64,000 bases of DNA, from the NCBI RefSeq assembly GCF_033170385.1, contig NZ_CP126170.1:2814001-2878000 (forward strand), written 5' to 3'. This document shows positions 39,063 through 47,446 of the stretch, in pieces. The stretch comes from Xanthomonas rydalmerensis. GTDB lineage: Bacteria > Pseudomonadota > Gammaproteobacteria > Xanthomonadales > Xanthomonadaceae. The notes beneath the pieces are model-generated. The model saw only the letters and a list, made by a program, of their open reading frames with translations, had not been told where the DNA came from and ran no database searches. A program made the position numbers and the translations under genes. Position 1 is the first letter of the stretch. Every line of letters starts with the position of its first letter.

Positions 39063-39200
39063 CTAAGACATCCCTTCGAACAAGTGCTAAGTATCGGCCA
39101 GGGGCGCCGCAAGGCCAACGCCCGCGCAAAGCCATCAACTACATGTGACTGATTAGACTGAAATTTTCCAATCTCAGAAAACGAAACAAAACCACGGTAT

Positions 39201-41774
39201 CTACAGCGTCATCCTTGACCCTTGTTCCTGACGATGGGTCTGCTGCTGGGTCTGCTCCAATGCCTGCTGGCGCACCTGATCCTGCTTGATGACCTCCGCC
39301 TGCTGGAGGTTCTGCTCTGCAGGCTGCTGGGCCGCTTCCCGCCCATCCACCCGCGCATGAAAAAACGGCGCCTTGTCGCCAAAAGGCGCGTAGACCGCCA
39401 GCACGTTCTCGGCCCCGTCCTTGCCCAGCGCTCCGGTCACCCGGTCCACTCGCTTCACCAATGGGTCCTCGGCCTGCTGCTTGTAAAGCGCCGCGGTAAC
39501 GTTCCGGCTTTCCTCTTCGTTCCAGTTCCTCGTCCCGCTGACCCAGGAATGGATCGTCTGGTAGGTGGAGTGGTCCGGGTGCGCAGGGTTGTCGGCCAGC
39601 ATCGGCCCCTGCGCCCCCTTCTCCTGAGCCGGTTCGGCCTCCGGCTCTTTGCTTCGGCTCGGCGCGGTCACCGAGACCGTCGCCAGCGTCGGCACGTGCG
39701 CCATGGCCGGCTGGCCCAGCTCGGCCTTGGCTTGGCGCAATTCCTCAGAAGTGGTAACCGCGACCTGATGGGCCACCCCGTCCTGGCCGACCTTGTAATG
39801 CGCTATTGGGCTGTCGTAGCCATATTGGCCTTGCTCGTTGGGCTTCAACTTCTGAATCGTCGGACCGGTGAGGCCTTCGGCCTCCTTGGTCCGCTGCGTG
39901 GCGAGTTCCACTGCCTGCAGGTTGTGCTCCTGCGCGTTGAGGTCGACGCCAGCGGCTCGATACCGATGCAGGAGCTCGTTGTGCTCCATCTGCGCCGCCG
40001 TGGGCGCTGGGCGAGCCTCAATGGCCGCCAGCGTCTCCTGAGCACGCTCCAGCGAGGGCTGGCGCATCTGGTTCGTGAGCTCCAGCTCCGCCGCCAGGTT
40101 GCCGGCAGCCGCCCCGTCCTTGCCGAGCCACTGCCCGGCCTCGTTGCGCTGGTAGGTCTGGCCGTCGTGGCCTTGCACCCGGTCTTGCTTGGCACGAGCA
40201 CTTTCCACGGCGGCAGGAACGCCCACCCCATAGTCCTGCCCGCGCTGGGCCGCATGGCTCTCCAGGTAGGCCTGGGCGATGGCCTCGCGACCGTTGGCGA
40301 TGTTGTTTTCGATGCGCGCCAGGGCTTCCTGGTTCAGGCGCTGCGTCTGCTCTGCGCTCGCGAACTGGGGCTCGTAGACACCCCGGTCGTTGGCGCCGTC
40401 CACACCGGTCTTGACCTGGCGCTCCCACTTCTCCGTGTCCGGATTGCGGTGCCAGTTCTGATTGTCCAACCCAATCCGATCGCCGGGCTGGGCCGGCAGG
40501 TCGAACGGATCCTGCGGCCGGGGCACCTTCCCCAGCGCGAACTCGACAGCTTTGGCATTGGCCATCGCGCCCAGTTCCTGGGACTTGGCATAGCTGGCGA
40601 CCACGTCTTGCTCGACCGCCTTGCCCTGCCCTTCTTGGAGCTGGCCTTGGCGCTCCCAGTTGCGGCCGTTGAATTGCCAGTCCACGCCGGACCGATCGGT
40701 CTGGTGGAAGATGTCGCGGTTCTCTTTGAGGTCGACGGCCTTGTCGAAGGCCTTGCTCATCAAGACAGCATCGCCCACCACCAGGGCCGCGGGCACAAAG
40801 CCGCCGCTGCTACCCAGCGCGGCCGCCGTGGACGCGCCGCCGGCCCAGCCGCCCACGTTGCGCGCAACGGCGCGATTGACCTCCGACTGCGCAGCGGTGA
40901 GGTTGCCCTGCTCCATCAGCGCAGACGCCGTGCGGGCGGTCATGACCGCATCCGCGCCCGTGGCCAGGAGTCCGCCGGCACGCGTAAGGCCGCGGGCGGA
41001 CGCCTCGCCCATCAACAGCTCCATGGCGACTTCGCCACGCTGTCCGCGCGGCACGCGAATGTTCTGGGCGGCTTCCGGACCCAGCACCTGCTCGACCTTG
41101 AGAATGCCCTGCTCGGACAAGACCACACGCCCATCGTGATGGGCATTGGCGATGGCGAGCGACAACCCGCTGCGTTGAAGCTGGATATCCCCGCCTCGAA
41201 CGATCGCGGCGTTGCTGACCTGGATTTGGTTGAGCGTGGTGACGATGCGCGACTCGGAATGCGCGACGGCACCCCAGCCGTGGTCCACCCCCGTGAAGCC
41301 CTTCAAGGCCTCGACCTGCTGAGAGTGGGTCTGATAGTAGGCGGGGATGTCTTTGAAGAACTGACGGACTCTCTGGCTCGTCTGCGTCGGAAGTTCGCCT
41401 ACTGGCGTGTTGGTGTTCAAGTCGCCATTGATCAGCCCGACCTTGACCGTATCGCGCAGTTGCTCCACACGTTTGGCGACCCGATCCATCGCACCAGGGT
41501 CACCCATCAAAGCAGCTTGACCATCCCGCGTCGATTGGATGCGGTTCAACCGTTCAAGCATGCCCTTCTGGTATTCCGCCAAGGGACCGCCACTGTGTGG
41601 GGTCACCCCAAGCGCGTCAGCCAGTTGAGGACTGGCTGGCAGGAACAAACGGTTCTCAGGGGCATGGATATGAAACTTCCCGACCTCTTGCAACTTCGCC
41701 AACAGCTCGCTGTTCTTCAGCGTCTGCTGTTCGATGTTGTGATGGTCTTGGAAAAGCGTCCGATAGTTCGCCAT
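39201..41774 (-). CDS. Candidate Xanthomonadales T4SS effector: AHH-like nuclease with C-terminal XVIPCD
   Basis: 857 residues. The N-terminus has an AHH-like pattern (DHHNIEQQ near residue 10, then ENRLFLP and PHSGG with LAEY), suggesting an HNH/Endo VII-fold nuclease toxin. The middle is long, helical and Gln/Ala-rich. The C-terminal ~120 residues (from DNPAHPDHSTYQTIHSWV through the Gln-rich tail) match the XVIPCD pattern, which recruits antibacterial effectors to VirD4 of the Xanthomonadales T4SS. A DUF1629-like gene sits 35 bp upstream, as an immunity gene should. No T4SS genes are in the window. Confidence 0.7.
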   Translation of the reverse strand: MANYRTLFQDHHNIEQQTLKNSELLAKLQEVGKFHIHAPENRLFLPASPQLADALGVTPHSGGPLAEYQKGMLERLNRIQSTRDGQAALMGDPGAMDRVAKRVEQLRDTVKVGLINGDLNTNTPVGELPTQTSQRVRQFFKDIPAYYQTHSQQVEALKGFTGVDHGWGAVAHSESRIVTTLNQIQVSNAAIVRGGDIQLQRSGLSLAIANAHHDGRVVLSEQGILKVEQVLGPEAAQNIRVPRGQRGEVAMELLMGEASARGLTRAGGLLATGADAVMTARTASALMEQGNLTAAQSEVNRAVARNVGGWAGGASTAAALGSSGGFVPAALVVGDAVLMSKAFDKAVDLKENRDIFHQTDRSGVDWQFNGRNWERQGQLQEGQGKAVEQDVVASYAKSQELGAMANAKAVEFALGKVPRPQDPFDLPAQPGDRIGLDNQNWHRNPDTEKWERQVKTGVDGANDRGVYEPQFASAEQTQRLNQEALARIENNIANGREAIAQAYLESHAAQRGQDYGVGVPAAVESARAKQDRVQGHDGQTYQRNEAGQWLGKDGAAAGNLAAELELTNQMRQPSLERAQETLAAIEARPAPTAAQMEHNELLHRYRAAGVDLNAQEHNLQAVELATQRTKEAEGLTGPTIQKLKPNEQGQYGYDSPIAHYKVGQDGVAHQVAVTTSEELRQAKAELGQPAMAHVPTLATVSVTAPSRSKEPEAEPAQEKGAQGPMLADNPAHPDHSTYQTIHSWVSGTRNWNEEESRNVTAALYKQQAEDPLVKRVDRVTGALGKDGAENVLAVYAPFGDKAPFFHARVDGREAAQQPAEQNLQQAEVIKQDQVRQQALEQTQQQTHRQEQGSRMTL

Positions 41775-41809
41775 GGATCAGGCTCCTTCCTTGCTGCCCG
41801 TGTTCGCAA

Positions 41810-42439
41810 TCAGCAGTTCACAACGTCGTAAAACCAAAGCCCATTGGACTTGCTGGGCGTAACAATACCCGCCGCTTCAACGGCCTCCTTGAACGCTCTA
41901 TCGCAGAAGACACCACCATGGAAAGCCAACCTAAAAACATGCGCCGAACCCAACACATCCCGCCTGAAGGCCAGACGGATGTCGCCGGTGAGGTCGTAGT
42001 ATTTCCCGGTCTCAAATTCGTCACTGATTTCAATGTTGAGCTGGGAAGCCTCTTCATCCAAGGCATCCAATGTGCTGACGACGTCGCAGAGGAAGACAGT
42101 CGGCCCCTTGGATCCATCGGCCAAACGATAGTCGACCTCAGCAAAAGCGAAGGCCTCCGCATCCACTGACTCCATCACGCGACGCAGTCGGTCGGAAACC
42201 AACCAATAGCCGCTGAAGCCGCCCTCTAGATCTTCAGGCAGCGCGCCCTCGCTAGGGTGGTAAACCAGGCGCGGGGTTTCGCGCAATGGCGGGAACCCAC
42301 CTTCCGTTGGCTTCACGATGAGGCGCGGCGGCGTTCGCAGCACACTCTCATTTTCAAAGACCACTCCGTGGCCTTTGCCTCCACGCCGAGCATCCGGCTG
42401 CAGCTGGAAGAACTCGCCCTTCTTAGGCTGATTTGCCAT
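41810..42439 (-). CDS. DUF1629/Imm11-like immunity protein
   Basis: 209 residues from the ATG at 42439 (GGA seven bases upstream); ATGs at 42451 and 42469 are alternatives. Features such as GYWLVSDRLRRVME, a paired acidic stretch, and a C-terminal segment with FCDRAFKEAVEAAGI and GLWFYDV fit the DUF1629 (Imm11) immunity family. It precedes the XVIPCD effector by 35 bp in the same operon, the usual effector/immunity layout. It should block self- or kin-intoxication. Confidence 0.72.
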   Translation of the reverse strand: MANQPKKGEFFQLQPDARRGGKGHGVVFENESVLRTPPRLIVKPTEGGFPPLRETPRLVYHPSEGALPEDLEGGFSGYWLVSDRLRRVMESVDAEAFAFAEVDYRLADGSKGPTVFLCDVVSTLDALDEEASQLNIEISDEFETGKYYDLTGDIRLAFRRDVLGSAHVFRLAFHGGVFCDRAFKEAVEAAGIVTPSKSNGLWFYDVVNC

Positions 42440-42583
42440 CTTGGTTTCCATGCGTTGCACCCCGTCCATAGGCTCACGTCTATCGATTACTGTGATCGGA
42501 GTCTAGCGCCATCGTCCGCAACTTGGGCAGACAAATGGGAAGGGCCCCGCCTCTGCTGTGGCCGCCCGGCTGCGTCCAAGAGC

Positions 42584-43267
42584 TCAGCGCTGTGCCGGCT
42601 GCCACCCTGCCCGTGCGGCCTCCTCGGGGCGGCAGAACATGCGCTCGCCACGGCTCAGATCGATGCTGGTGCGCTCGTAGTCCCGCTGGCCTGGCACGTG
42701 GTAGATCTTCTTGCCCTGACGGGAGATGTTGCCCTTGATGCGGCATCCGCTGGGCATGGGTGGCGTGGCCACCTGGGCTTGGCGGGCGGCCTGATCGCGC
42801 TTCGCGCGCCGGTAGTCGGCGGGCATCTGGAAAGGTCCTTGCCAGAGGTTCCGCTGGTGCTGGCGCGCGTCGGCTTCGTCCGCGATGAACGCCGTGGCGT
42901 ATTGGCGATATGCGACCGCCCAGCCTGAGCGCACCATCCAGCCGTTGACGGACTGCCCTTGGACGAAGCACTCCGCGACCACCCGGCCATAGCGGTCCGT
43001 GTCCTTGGGTTGGCATCGAACGGTCTTGTCCAGTACGTAGCTGTCCAGCGCGGCGGCGGCCCGCCGGCCACAGGGCCAGGAGCGTCCGTCCTTGGTGGTG
43101 CATTGCTGGGTGCTTTCCGGGGCATCGATGCCCCACAGGCGGATGCGCTGCTTCTCCACCGTGAGGGTGTCCCCGTCCGTGACCGTCGCGCGACCGACCA
43201 ACTCTGCTGCCACGCCAGGAATCGAAGCAAAAAACAAAGACAGAACCAACAAACCCTTCAACGCCAT
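42584..43267 (-). CDS. Secreted thermonuclease (SNase) family protein
   Basis: 227 residues from the ATG at 43267 with a clear signal peptide (about 1-20). The SNase fold shows DGDTLTVEKQRIRLWGIDAPE (Asp and Arg catalytic residues), DRYGRVVAE and an ALxxVxxG-like end. The extra C-terminal ~55 residues, with two Cys, resemble an excalibur-like DNA-binding tail (CRIKGNIS, MFCRPEEA). It would degrade DNA or RNA outside the cytoplasm. Such genes are frequent cargo of conjugative elements in this family. Confidence 0.85.
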   Translation of the reverse strand: MALKGLLVLSLFFASIPGVAAELVGRATVTDGDTLTVEKQRIRLWGIDAPESTQQCTTKDGRSWPCGRRAAAALDSYVLDKTVRCQPKDTDRYGRVVAECFVQGQSVNGWMVRSGWAVAYRQYATAFIADEADARQHQRNLWQGPFQMPADYRRAKRDQAARQAQVATPPMPSGCRIKGNISRQGKKIYHVPGQRDYERTSIDLSRGERMFCRPEEAARAGWQPAQR

Positions 43268-43375
43268 CAACAACGACTTCCTCTACGCGCACGCTCTGGT
43301 GGCGAGCGCCAGTTTAAACAGGGCCAGACACTTTAGCGGAAGCGGGGAACGGGCGCCGGCCAACTCGCCAGTTCT

Positions 43376-43575
43376 TCAATCCCGACTTACGTTCCTGGCG
43401 TGGTCGCCTTCGGTCTCATCTACGACAACGAAGTTGCTCACCAGCCAGCCGTATGCTCGCTGAGCGCATCGGCGATCCCCTCTTCGCTCTCGCATTCGAC
43501 TGTGGCTTCGGCCGGCAACGCAGGACGCTTGCCATCGGTCTCCCAGACAATCCCTCGCACGTGAAACGCTTTCAT
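43376..43575 (-). pseudogene. Frameshifted small gene
   Basis: The ATG at 43575 (GGAGCAGGA upstream) reads MKAFHVRGIVWETDG and stops at 43438. A one-base shift near 43455 restores YGWLVSNFVVVDETEGDHA to a stop at 43376, giving a plausible ~66-residue protein. Either the gene is broken or the assembly has a one-base error. Family unknown. Confidence 0.5.
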
Positions 43576-43644
43576 TCCTGCTCCATGGATGTGCATCTGC
43601 CTTGGCAGTCTAGCTTCGGCAGACCGCATAGGTGAAGGGGCGGG

Positions 43645-44127
43645 CTATGCCCACCCCCTGCTTGCCAGGCTGGTGTGCTGGTGGCCGCCGATGATCAGGT
43701 GGTCGAGGACTCGGATGTCGAAGAGGCGAAGCGCTTGCTTCAGGCGCTCGGTGACCTGGCGGTCAGCGTCGCTGGGCTCCGGGTTTCCGCTCGGATGATT
43801 GTGGAAGAGAATGACCGCGGCAGCGTTGAGGTCCAAAGCGCGCTTGGCGACGACTCGGTTGTGGACTTCGCATCCGTCGACGGTTCCAGTGAACAGGTGT
43901 TCGACGGCCAAGATGTGATGTTTGGTGTCGAGGAAGATGACGCCGAAGACTTCGTGAGGCAGGTGGGCGTAGCGGGCGACGAGGTAGCTGCCGGCGTGGA
44001 TGGGGTTGTGGATCCGGCCTTGCCGCTGGAGGCGACGCTCCAAGATGCTAGCGGCGGCGAGCAAGATGCCCTCCTCGTCCATCTGGAGTTGGTATTGGGC
44101 CGTGCGGTCCTTGGTGCTGCGCTTCAT
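43645..44127 (-). CDS. radC: RadC-like JAB-domain protein
   Basis: 160 residues. It contains the JAB/MPN+ motif HNHPSGNPEPSDAD (metal ligands) and VFGVIFLDTKHHILA, typical of the short RadC-like proteins on plasmids and islands. Role unproven; the family is thought to act in DNA processing on mobile elements. The N-terminal helix-hairpin-helix part of chromosomal RadC is absent. Confidence 0.88.
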   Translation of the reverse strand: MKRSTKDRTAQYQLQMDEEGILLAAASILERRLQRQGRIHNPIHAGSYLVARYAHLPHEVFGVIFLDTKHHILAVEHLFTGTVDGCEVHNRVVAKRALDLNAAAVILFHNHPSGNPEPSDADRQVTERLKQALRLFDIRVLDHLIIGGHQHTSLASRGWA

Positions 44128-44572
44128 CGGTTCTTCTCCACCAGCGCGTTGTGCGCCTCGTGGGAACCGGCAGGCGAAGCGTTAGGCTCGACAGCACCCG
44201 GGAGTGAGCACCGTTAGGCGCGCAGCGGAGGGCCGCAACAGAGCGCCAGCGCCGAGGAGGAGGCTCGCCCTTGCGGTCGGGACAGCGAAGCTAGGATTCC
44301 CTTCGAGAGGCCCAGCGCTGGTGGATAGCAATGATGTGCGGCTCCCCTGCCCGCGATTGAAAAGCCAAGGGGACTTGAGTGCTGCGCGCGTGCAACTTTT
44401 GCCCACCGTCCTCGCACACGTTGGCGACTGCTGGCTTGCTGTTGCCGTGAGCGACCGCTCACTGAGAGTGCTCATGCCCACAGCATTCAAGTTCGATAGT
44501 CTCTGGTGCGCATCTCAACCGTGGATTGCATAGCTGTGGGACACTCGGGCCATCTTCAGAGGCACCATCTCC
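44128..44572. other. Intergenic stretch without recognisable genes
   Basis: About 445 bp between the divergent radC-like gene and a lipoprotein gene. Frames on both strands look like chance. It must contain both promoters, but none stands out. Confidence 0.4.
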
Positions 44573-44995
44573 ATGCGAATCCACCAACGAAAAGCTGTCC
44601 CGGCCTCTTGGATGAGAGTGAAGCTATTTGCAGCGCTGACGGCCGCCTCACTTGCAGGGTGCGCGGCAAGTAATCAGGTCGCGAGCCATCCCGTTGAAGG
44701 CCCTGTTCGCCTGGGAGAGATTGCGGCGGTTGATGGCCCCAGGGTGCGCGCCGACCGCGTCATCGAGGACAGCCGTTGCCCAGCCGACATTCAATGCATC
44801 CAGGCGGGCCGGCTGGTCGTTAGGGCAACCGTATTCGGTGGCGGCTGGTCCAAAGAGGTTGACGTCACGCTGGGCGTCCCGGTGCCAGTTGCCGATGGCA
44901 TGTTGACGCTGGTCGACGCCACGCCCGTGCCCATCAGTGGGGAGACCGCCGCGTCCGCAGCTCGCTTCACCTTCAAATTTCAGGGCGGCCGTTAG
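44573..44995 (+). CDS. Putative lipoprotein
   Basis: 140 residues, or 127 from the ATG at 44612. The lipobox ASLAGC with a hydrophobic stretch before it indicates a lipid-anchored envelope protein; the shorter form has the better signal-peptide shape. The mature part includes a conserved-looking CPADIQCIQAGRLVVR segment, whose two Cys may form a disulfide. Function unknown. Confidence 0.7.
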   Translation: MRIHQRKAVPASWMRVKLFAALTAASLAGCAASNQVASHPVEGPVRLGEIAAVDGPRVRADRVIEDSRCPADIQCIQAGRLVVRATVFGGGWSKEVDVTLGVPVPVADGMLTLVDATPVPISGETAASAARFTFKFQGGR

Positions 44996-45016
44996 GCCCA
45001 GGAGATGCCTGGCTCC

Positions 45017-45478
45017 TCATTGCTCGGCTGGGTCTTGGTAAGCCCCTCGATCCCAAGAGCGATAGCGCCAGGGCACGACGTCTTCAAGGAAGGTGATGCG
45101 GGGACTTGGAAGGTTGCCGAACCCTGCCAGGCTGGCGCGCAGCCTCTCGGCCTGAGCCTCAGGGACAAAGAGCCAGGGCCTGACTATCCAGTCCAGCGGC
45201 ACGCCGCTATCGCGAGCCAGTGCCGCCCTAACTCCAGGCCAGTGTTCGTTCCACGACTTCAACCGAGCCAAGAGCGAAGGCGCCCGGGCTGCGTAGGTGA
45301 TCTCGCAAAGGTAGCCGGCCCGCTCCTTGAAGCTCACAGCCACCGCGTCGCAATACCAATGCGGGCCGCTGGTGTCCGGGTTGGCGCCCTCGTTGAGCTG
45401 GATGCAGCACTGGCTGTTAACGAACAACGCTCGATCCGCCCTCAGGTAGTCGAGCACCACGCCTTCAAAGTGATCCAT
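45017..45478 (-). CDS. Hypothetical protein, paralogue of 29870-30328
   Basis: 153 residues from the ATG at 45478. Roughly 80% identical by eye to the other copy in this element. The zinc-ribbon partner that follows the first copy is missing here; the C-terminus instead ends near the convergent lipoprotein gene. Upstream DNA turns AT-rich abruptly. Confidence 0.7.
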   Translation of the reverse strand: MDHFEGVVLDYLRADRALFVNSQCCIQLNEGANPDTSGPHWYCDAVAVSFKERAGYLCEITYAARAPSLLARLKSWNEHWPGVRAALARDSGVPLDWIVRPWLFVPEAQAERLRASLAGFGNLPSPRITFLEDVVPWRYRSWDRGAYQDPAEQ

Positions 45479-45852
45479 GTTCGCAACTGCTTTTGCCGTT
45501 ATTCGAAGGATAGATTTTTCCAAAAATAATCAAAACAAAGCAAAATAAACTAACTTTAAAATAGCTAACATTTATCTTATATTAAGCTTCAGTCACTCAA
45601 TTTTAGCCGATTTAGTTAGCTTATTTATCACTAACAGTACGGAATTGACTGCGAGGGACCGACCAACATTTTCTTGAAACCATTTGATTACAAGGTTATT
45701 CAACAGGTGAGGACCGGCGAACCAGCTAATCGCCCATCGGGAGATCCCAATGCCTGAGATTTTAATCGACACTGCAAATTTTTGCGTCGCCCCCATTGAC
45801 GAATTCGCGCCGTGTTTTATCCCTACTTCCATCTTACCGATGGAAGTGACCC
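45479..45852. other. AT-rich junction upstream of the second recombinase
   Basis: About 370 bp. The first ~120 bp are strikingly AT-rich for this genome and contain the inverted pair AGCTAAC (45563-45569) and GTTAGCT (45615-45621). A minus-strand frame at 45593-45877 has no support. This may hold an attachment site or the recombinase promoter. Confidence 0.4.
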
Positions 45853-47250
45853 ATGACCGCTCTACCCTCCGCAGCACTCAACGATTACATTGATTCGCCA
45901 TTCGGCTTCCTGCATTTGGAAGGCATCCACATCGGTCGGTTCCGCATCGACCTCGCCATCATCCGAGGCCGGGAAGCGGCCATCAACTTGCAAGAATGCA
46001 TCCTTTCGGCGCTCGACGAAACCGGTCGAAAAAGCGACCTGGAAAACGGCACGCGCTATCCCGCGTTGCCCATGCGCACGCCGTCGCGCCCTTTGGCCAA
46101 AGAGATCGAAGACCACCTGGAAGACATGCGTCGCCGCCAGCTCGACCCGAAGACGGTCTTGGCCACCGAGCGCACGTTGAAGCTACTGCTATTGACCTGC
46201 GGCAACATTTCCGCGGCTCGGGTGGACTACCACCACATCCAAGCGCTCTGGACACTGCTGCGCTGGGCTCCAAGGAACTTGGTGTCGGATCCGCTGCTGA
46301 AGAATCTCACCTTTGACGAAGCCATCGCCATGGGCAAAGAGCAAGACGTGCAGCCGCTGGCCCCGGCCACCGAAGAGCGCCACCGCCGGTTCCTGGTCGC
46401 GTTCTTCAACCACCTGGTCAACGGGCAAGCCATCGTCTCTTCGCCCATGAAAGCATTCCGGAAGCCCAAGGATGACAACACCATCGATCCAGACAAGGCC
46501 ATCCGGTTGTTCGAAGATGAGGATCTTCAAACCATCTTTGACCCCACCACCTTCGTGCGTTGGGCGAAGAAGCCGCAGTATTGGTGGGCACCAATGATCG
46601 GCCTCTACACAGGCGCGCGAGTCAACGAGGTCTGTCAGTTGAAGTTGACCGACATCATCCAGGAACGCGGCATCTGGTGCATCGCCTTTCAGAAGACGGT
46701 GGACAAGGACTTGGCTGCCGATCCGAAGAAGACGCGACGCAGCCGACAAAGCATGAAGGGCAGTGGATGCATGCGCATCATCCCTATCGCCAAGCCGCTC
46801 TTGGAGGCGGGCTTCCTGGAGTTCGTGGAGGACATGAAGGCCACCGGCCATGCCCGACTGTTCCCCCTACTCTCTGCCGGCGTGAACCGGAAGACCGGGG
46901 AAACGAATGCACGTTATAGCCAGCAGTTCGTCGTGGACTTTGGCCGCTACCTGAAGGGACTGGGGTTTCCCAAGGGCATCGGATTCCATGCCTTTCGCCA
47001 CACCCTGGCCACCGAACTCGATGCCAACGACGTTCCAGAAAAGGAGATTGCTCTGGTCACGGGCCACAGCACCGATCACCGCGACCGGGTTCAAGTGCTG
47101 CGCAAGCACTACCTCCACAAGAAGCCGCAGGTGACGCGCAGCAAGCAGATCAGCGCTCTGGAGCTGTATCAGCCCAACGTGGAGTTGCCGCGCTACCAGC
47201 GGGGACAGTTCGCTTCGTGCTTGGCCGACCAGAGCAAGTTTTACCCCTAG
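45853..47250 (+). CDS. Tyrosine site-specific recombinase (second integrase)
   Basis: 465 residues. The catalytic pattern is complete: Arg in LYTGARVNEV, HAFRHT (HxxR), GHST, and Tyr in LRKHYLHK. An N-terminal SAM-like DNA-binding region precedes it. GGAAG sits six bases before the ATG. It is unrelated in detail to the tRNA-Ser integrase at the right end. It is followed 196 bp later by the Gabija-like pair, so it may mobilise that module. Confidence 0.88.
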   Translation: MTALPSAALNDYIDSPFGFLHLEGIHIGRFRIDLAIIRGREAAINLQECILSALDETGRKSDLENGTRYPALPMRTPSRPLAKEIEDHLEDMRRRQLDPKTVLATERTLKLLLLTCGNISAARVDYHHIQALWTLLRWAPRNLVSDPLLKNLTFDEAIAMGKEQDVQPLAPATEERHRRFLVAFFNHLVNGQAIVSSPMKAFRKPKDDNTIDPDKAIRLFEDEDLQTIFDPTTFVRWAKKPQYWWAPMIGLYTGARVNEVCQLKLTDIIQERGIWCIAFQKTVDKDLAADPKKTRRSRQSMKGSGCMRIIPIAKPLLEAGFLEFVEDMKATGHARLFPLLSAGVNRKTGETNARYSQQFVVDFGRYLKGLGFPKGIGFHAFRHTLATELDANDVPEKEIALVTGHSTDHRDRVQVLRKHYLHKKPQVTRSKQISALELYQPNVELPRYQRGQFASCLADQSKFYP

Positions 47251-47446
47251 CTTGCTGCAAGCTGTCCAAATCGCATGGGCTCTTTTAGAGTCTCGCTACT
47301 TAGAGTTGGTATTGGGCGGCACTTCCCTGGGGGAGCGATGCCCAGTAAAGTCCATACGAATATCCGCAGGGCCCAAAGGCCTTGCGCCTATGGGTTTGGC
47401 GTCACAAGGCCACCATAACGCTTTGCCTTCAGGAAGGAGGGGGACG

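Noticed and set aside
39222..41831. An 869-codon plus-strand frame opposite the XVIPCD effector gene
   Set aside because: Antisense shadow; Leu/Arg/Gly-rich translation without domains, whereas the minus strand has coherent N- and C-terminal domains.
45593..45877. Minus-strand 94-codon frame before the second recombinase
   Set aside because: No ribosome binding site or motif, and it overlaps the recombinase start in AT-rich DNA.
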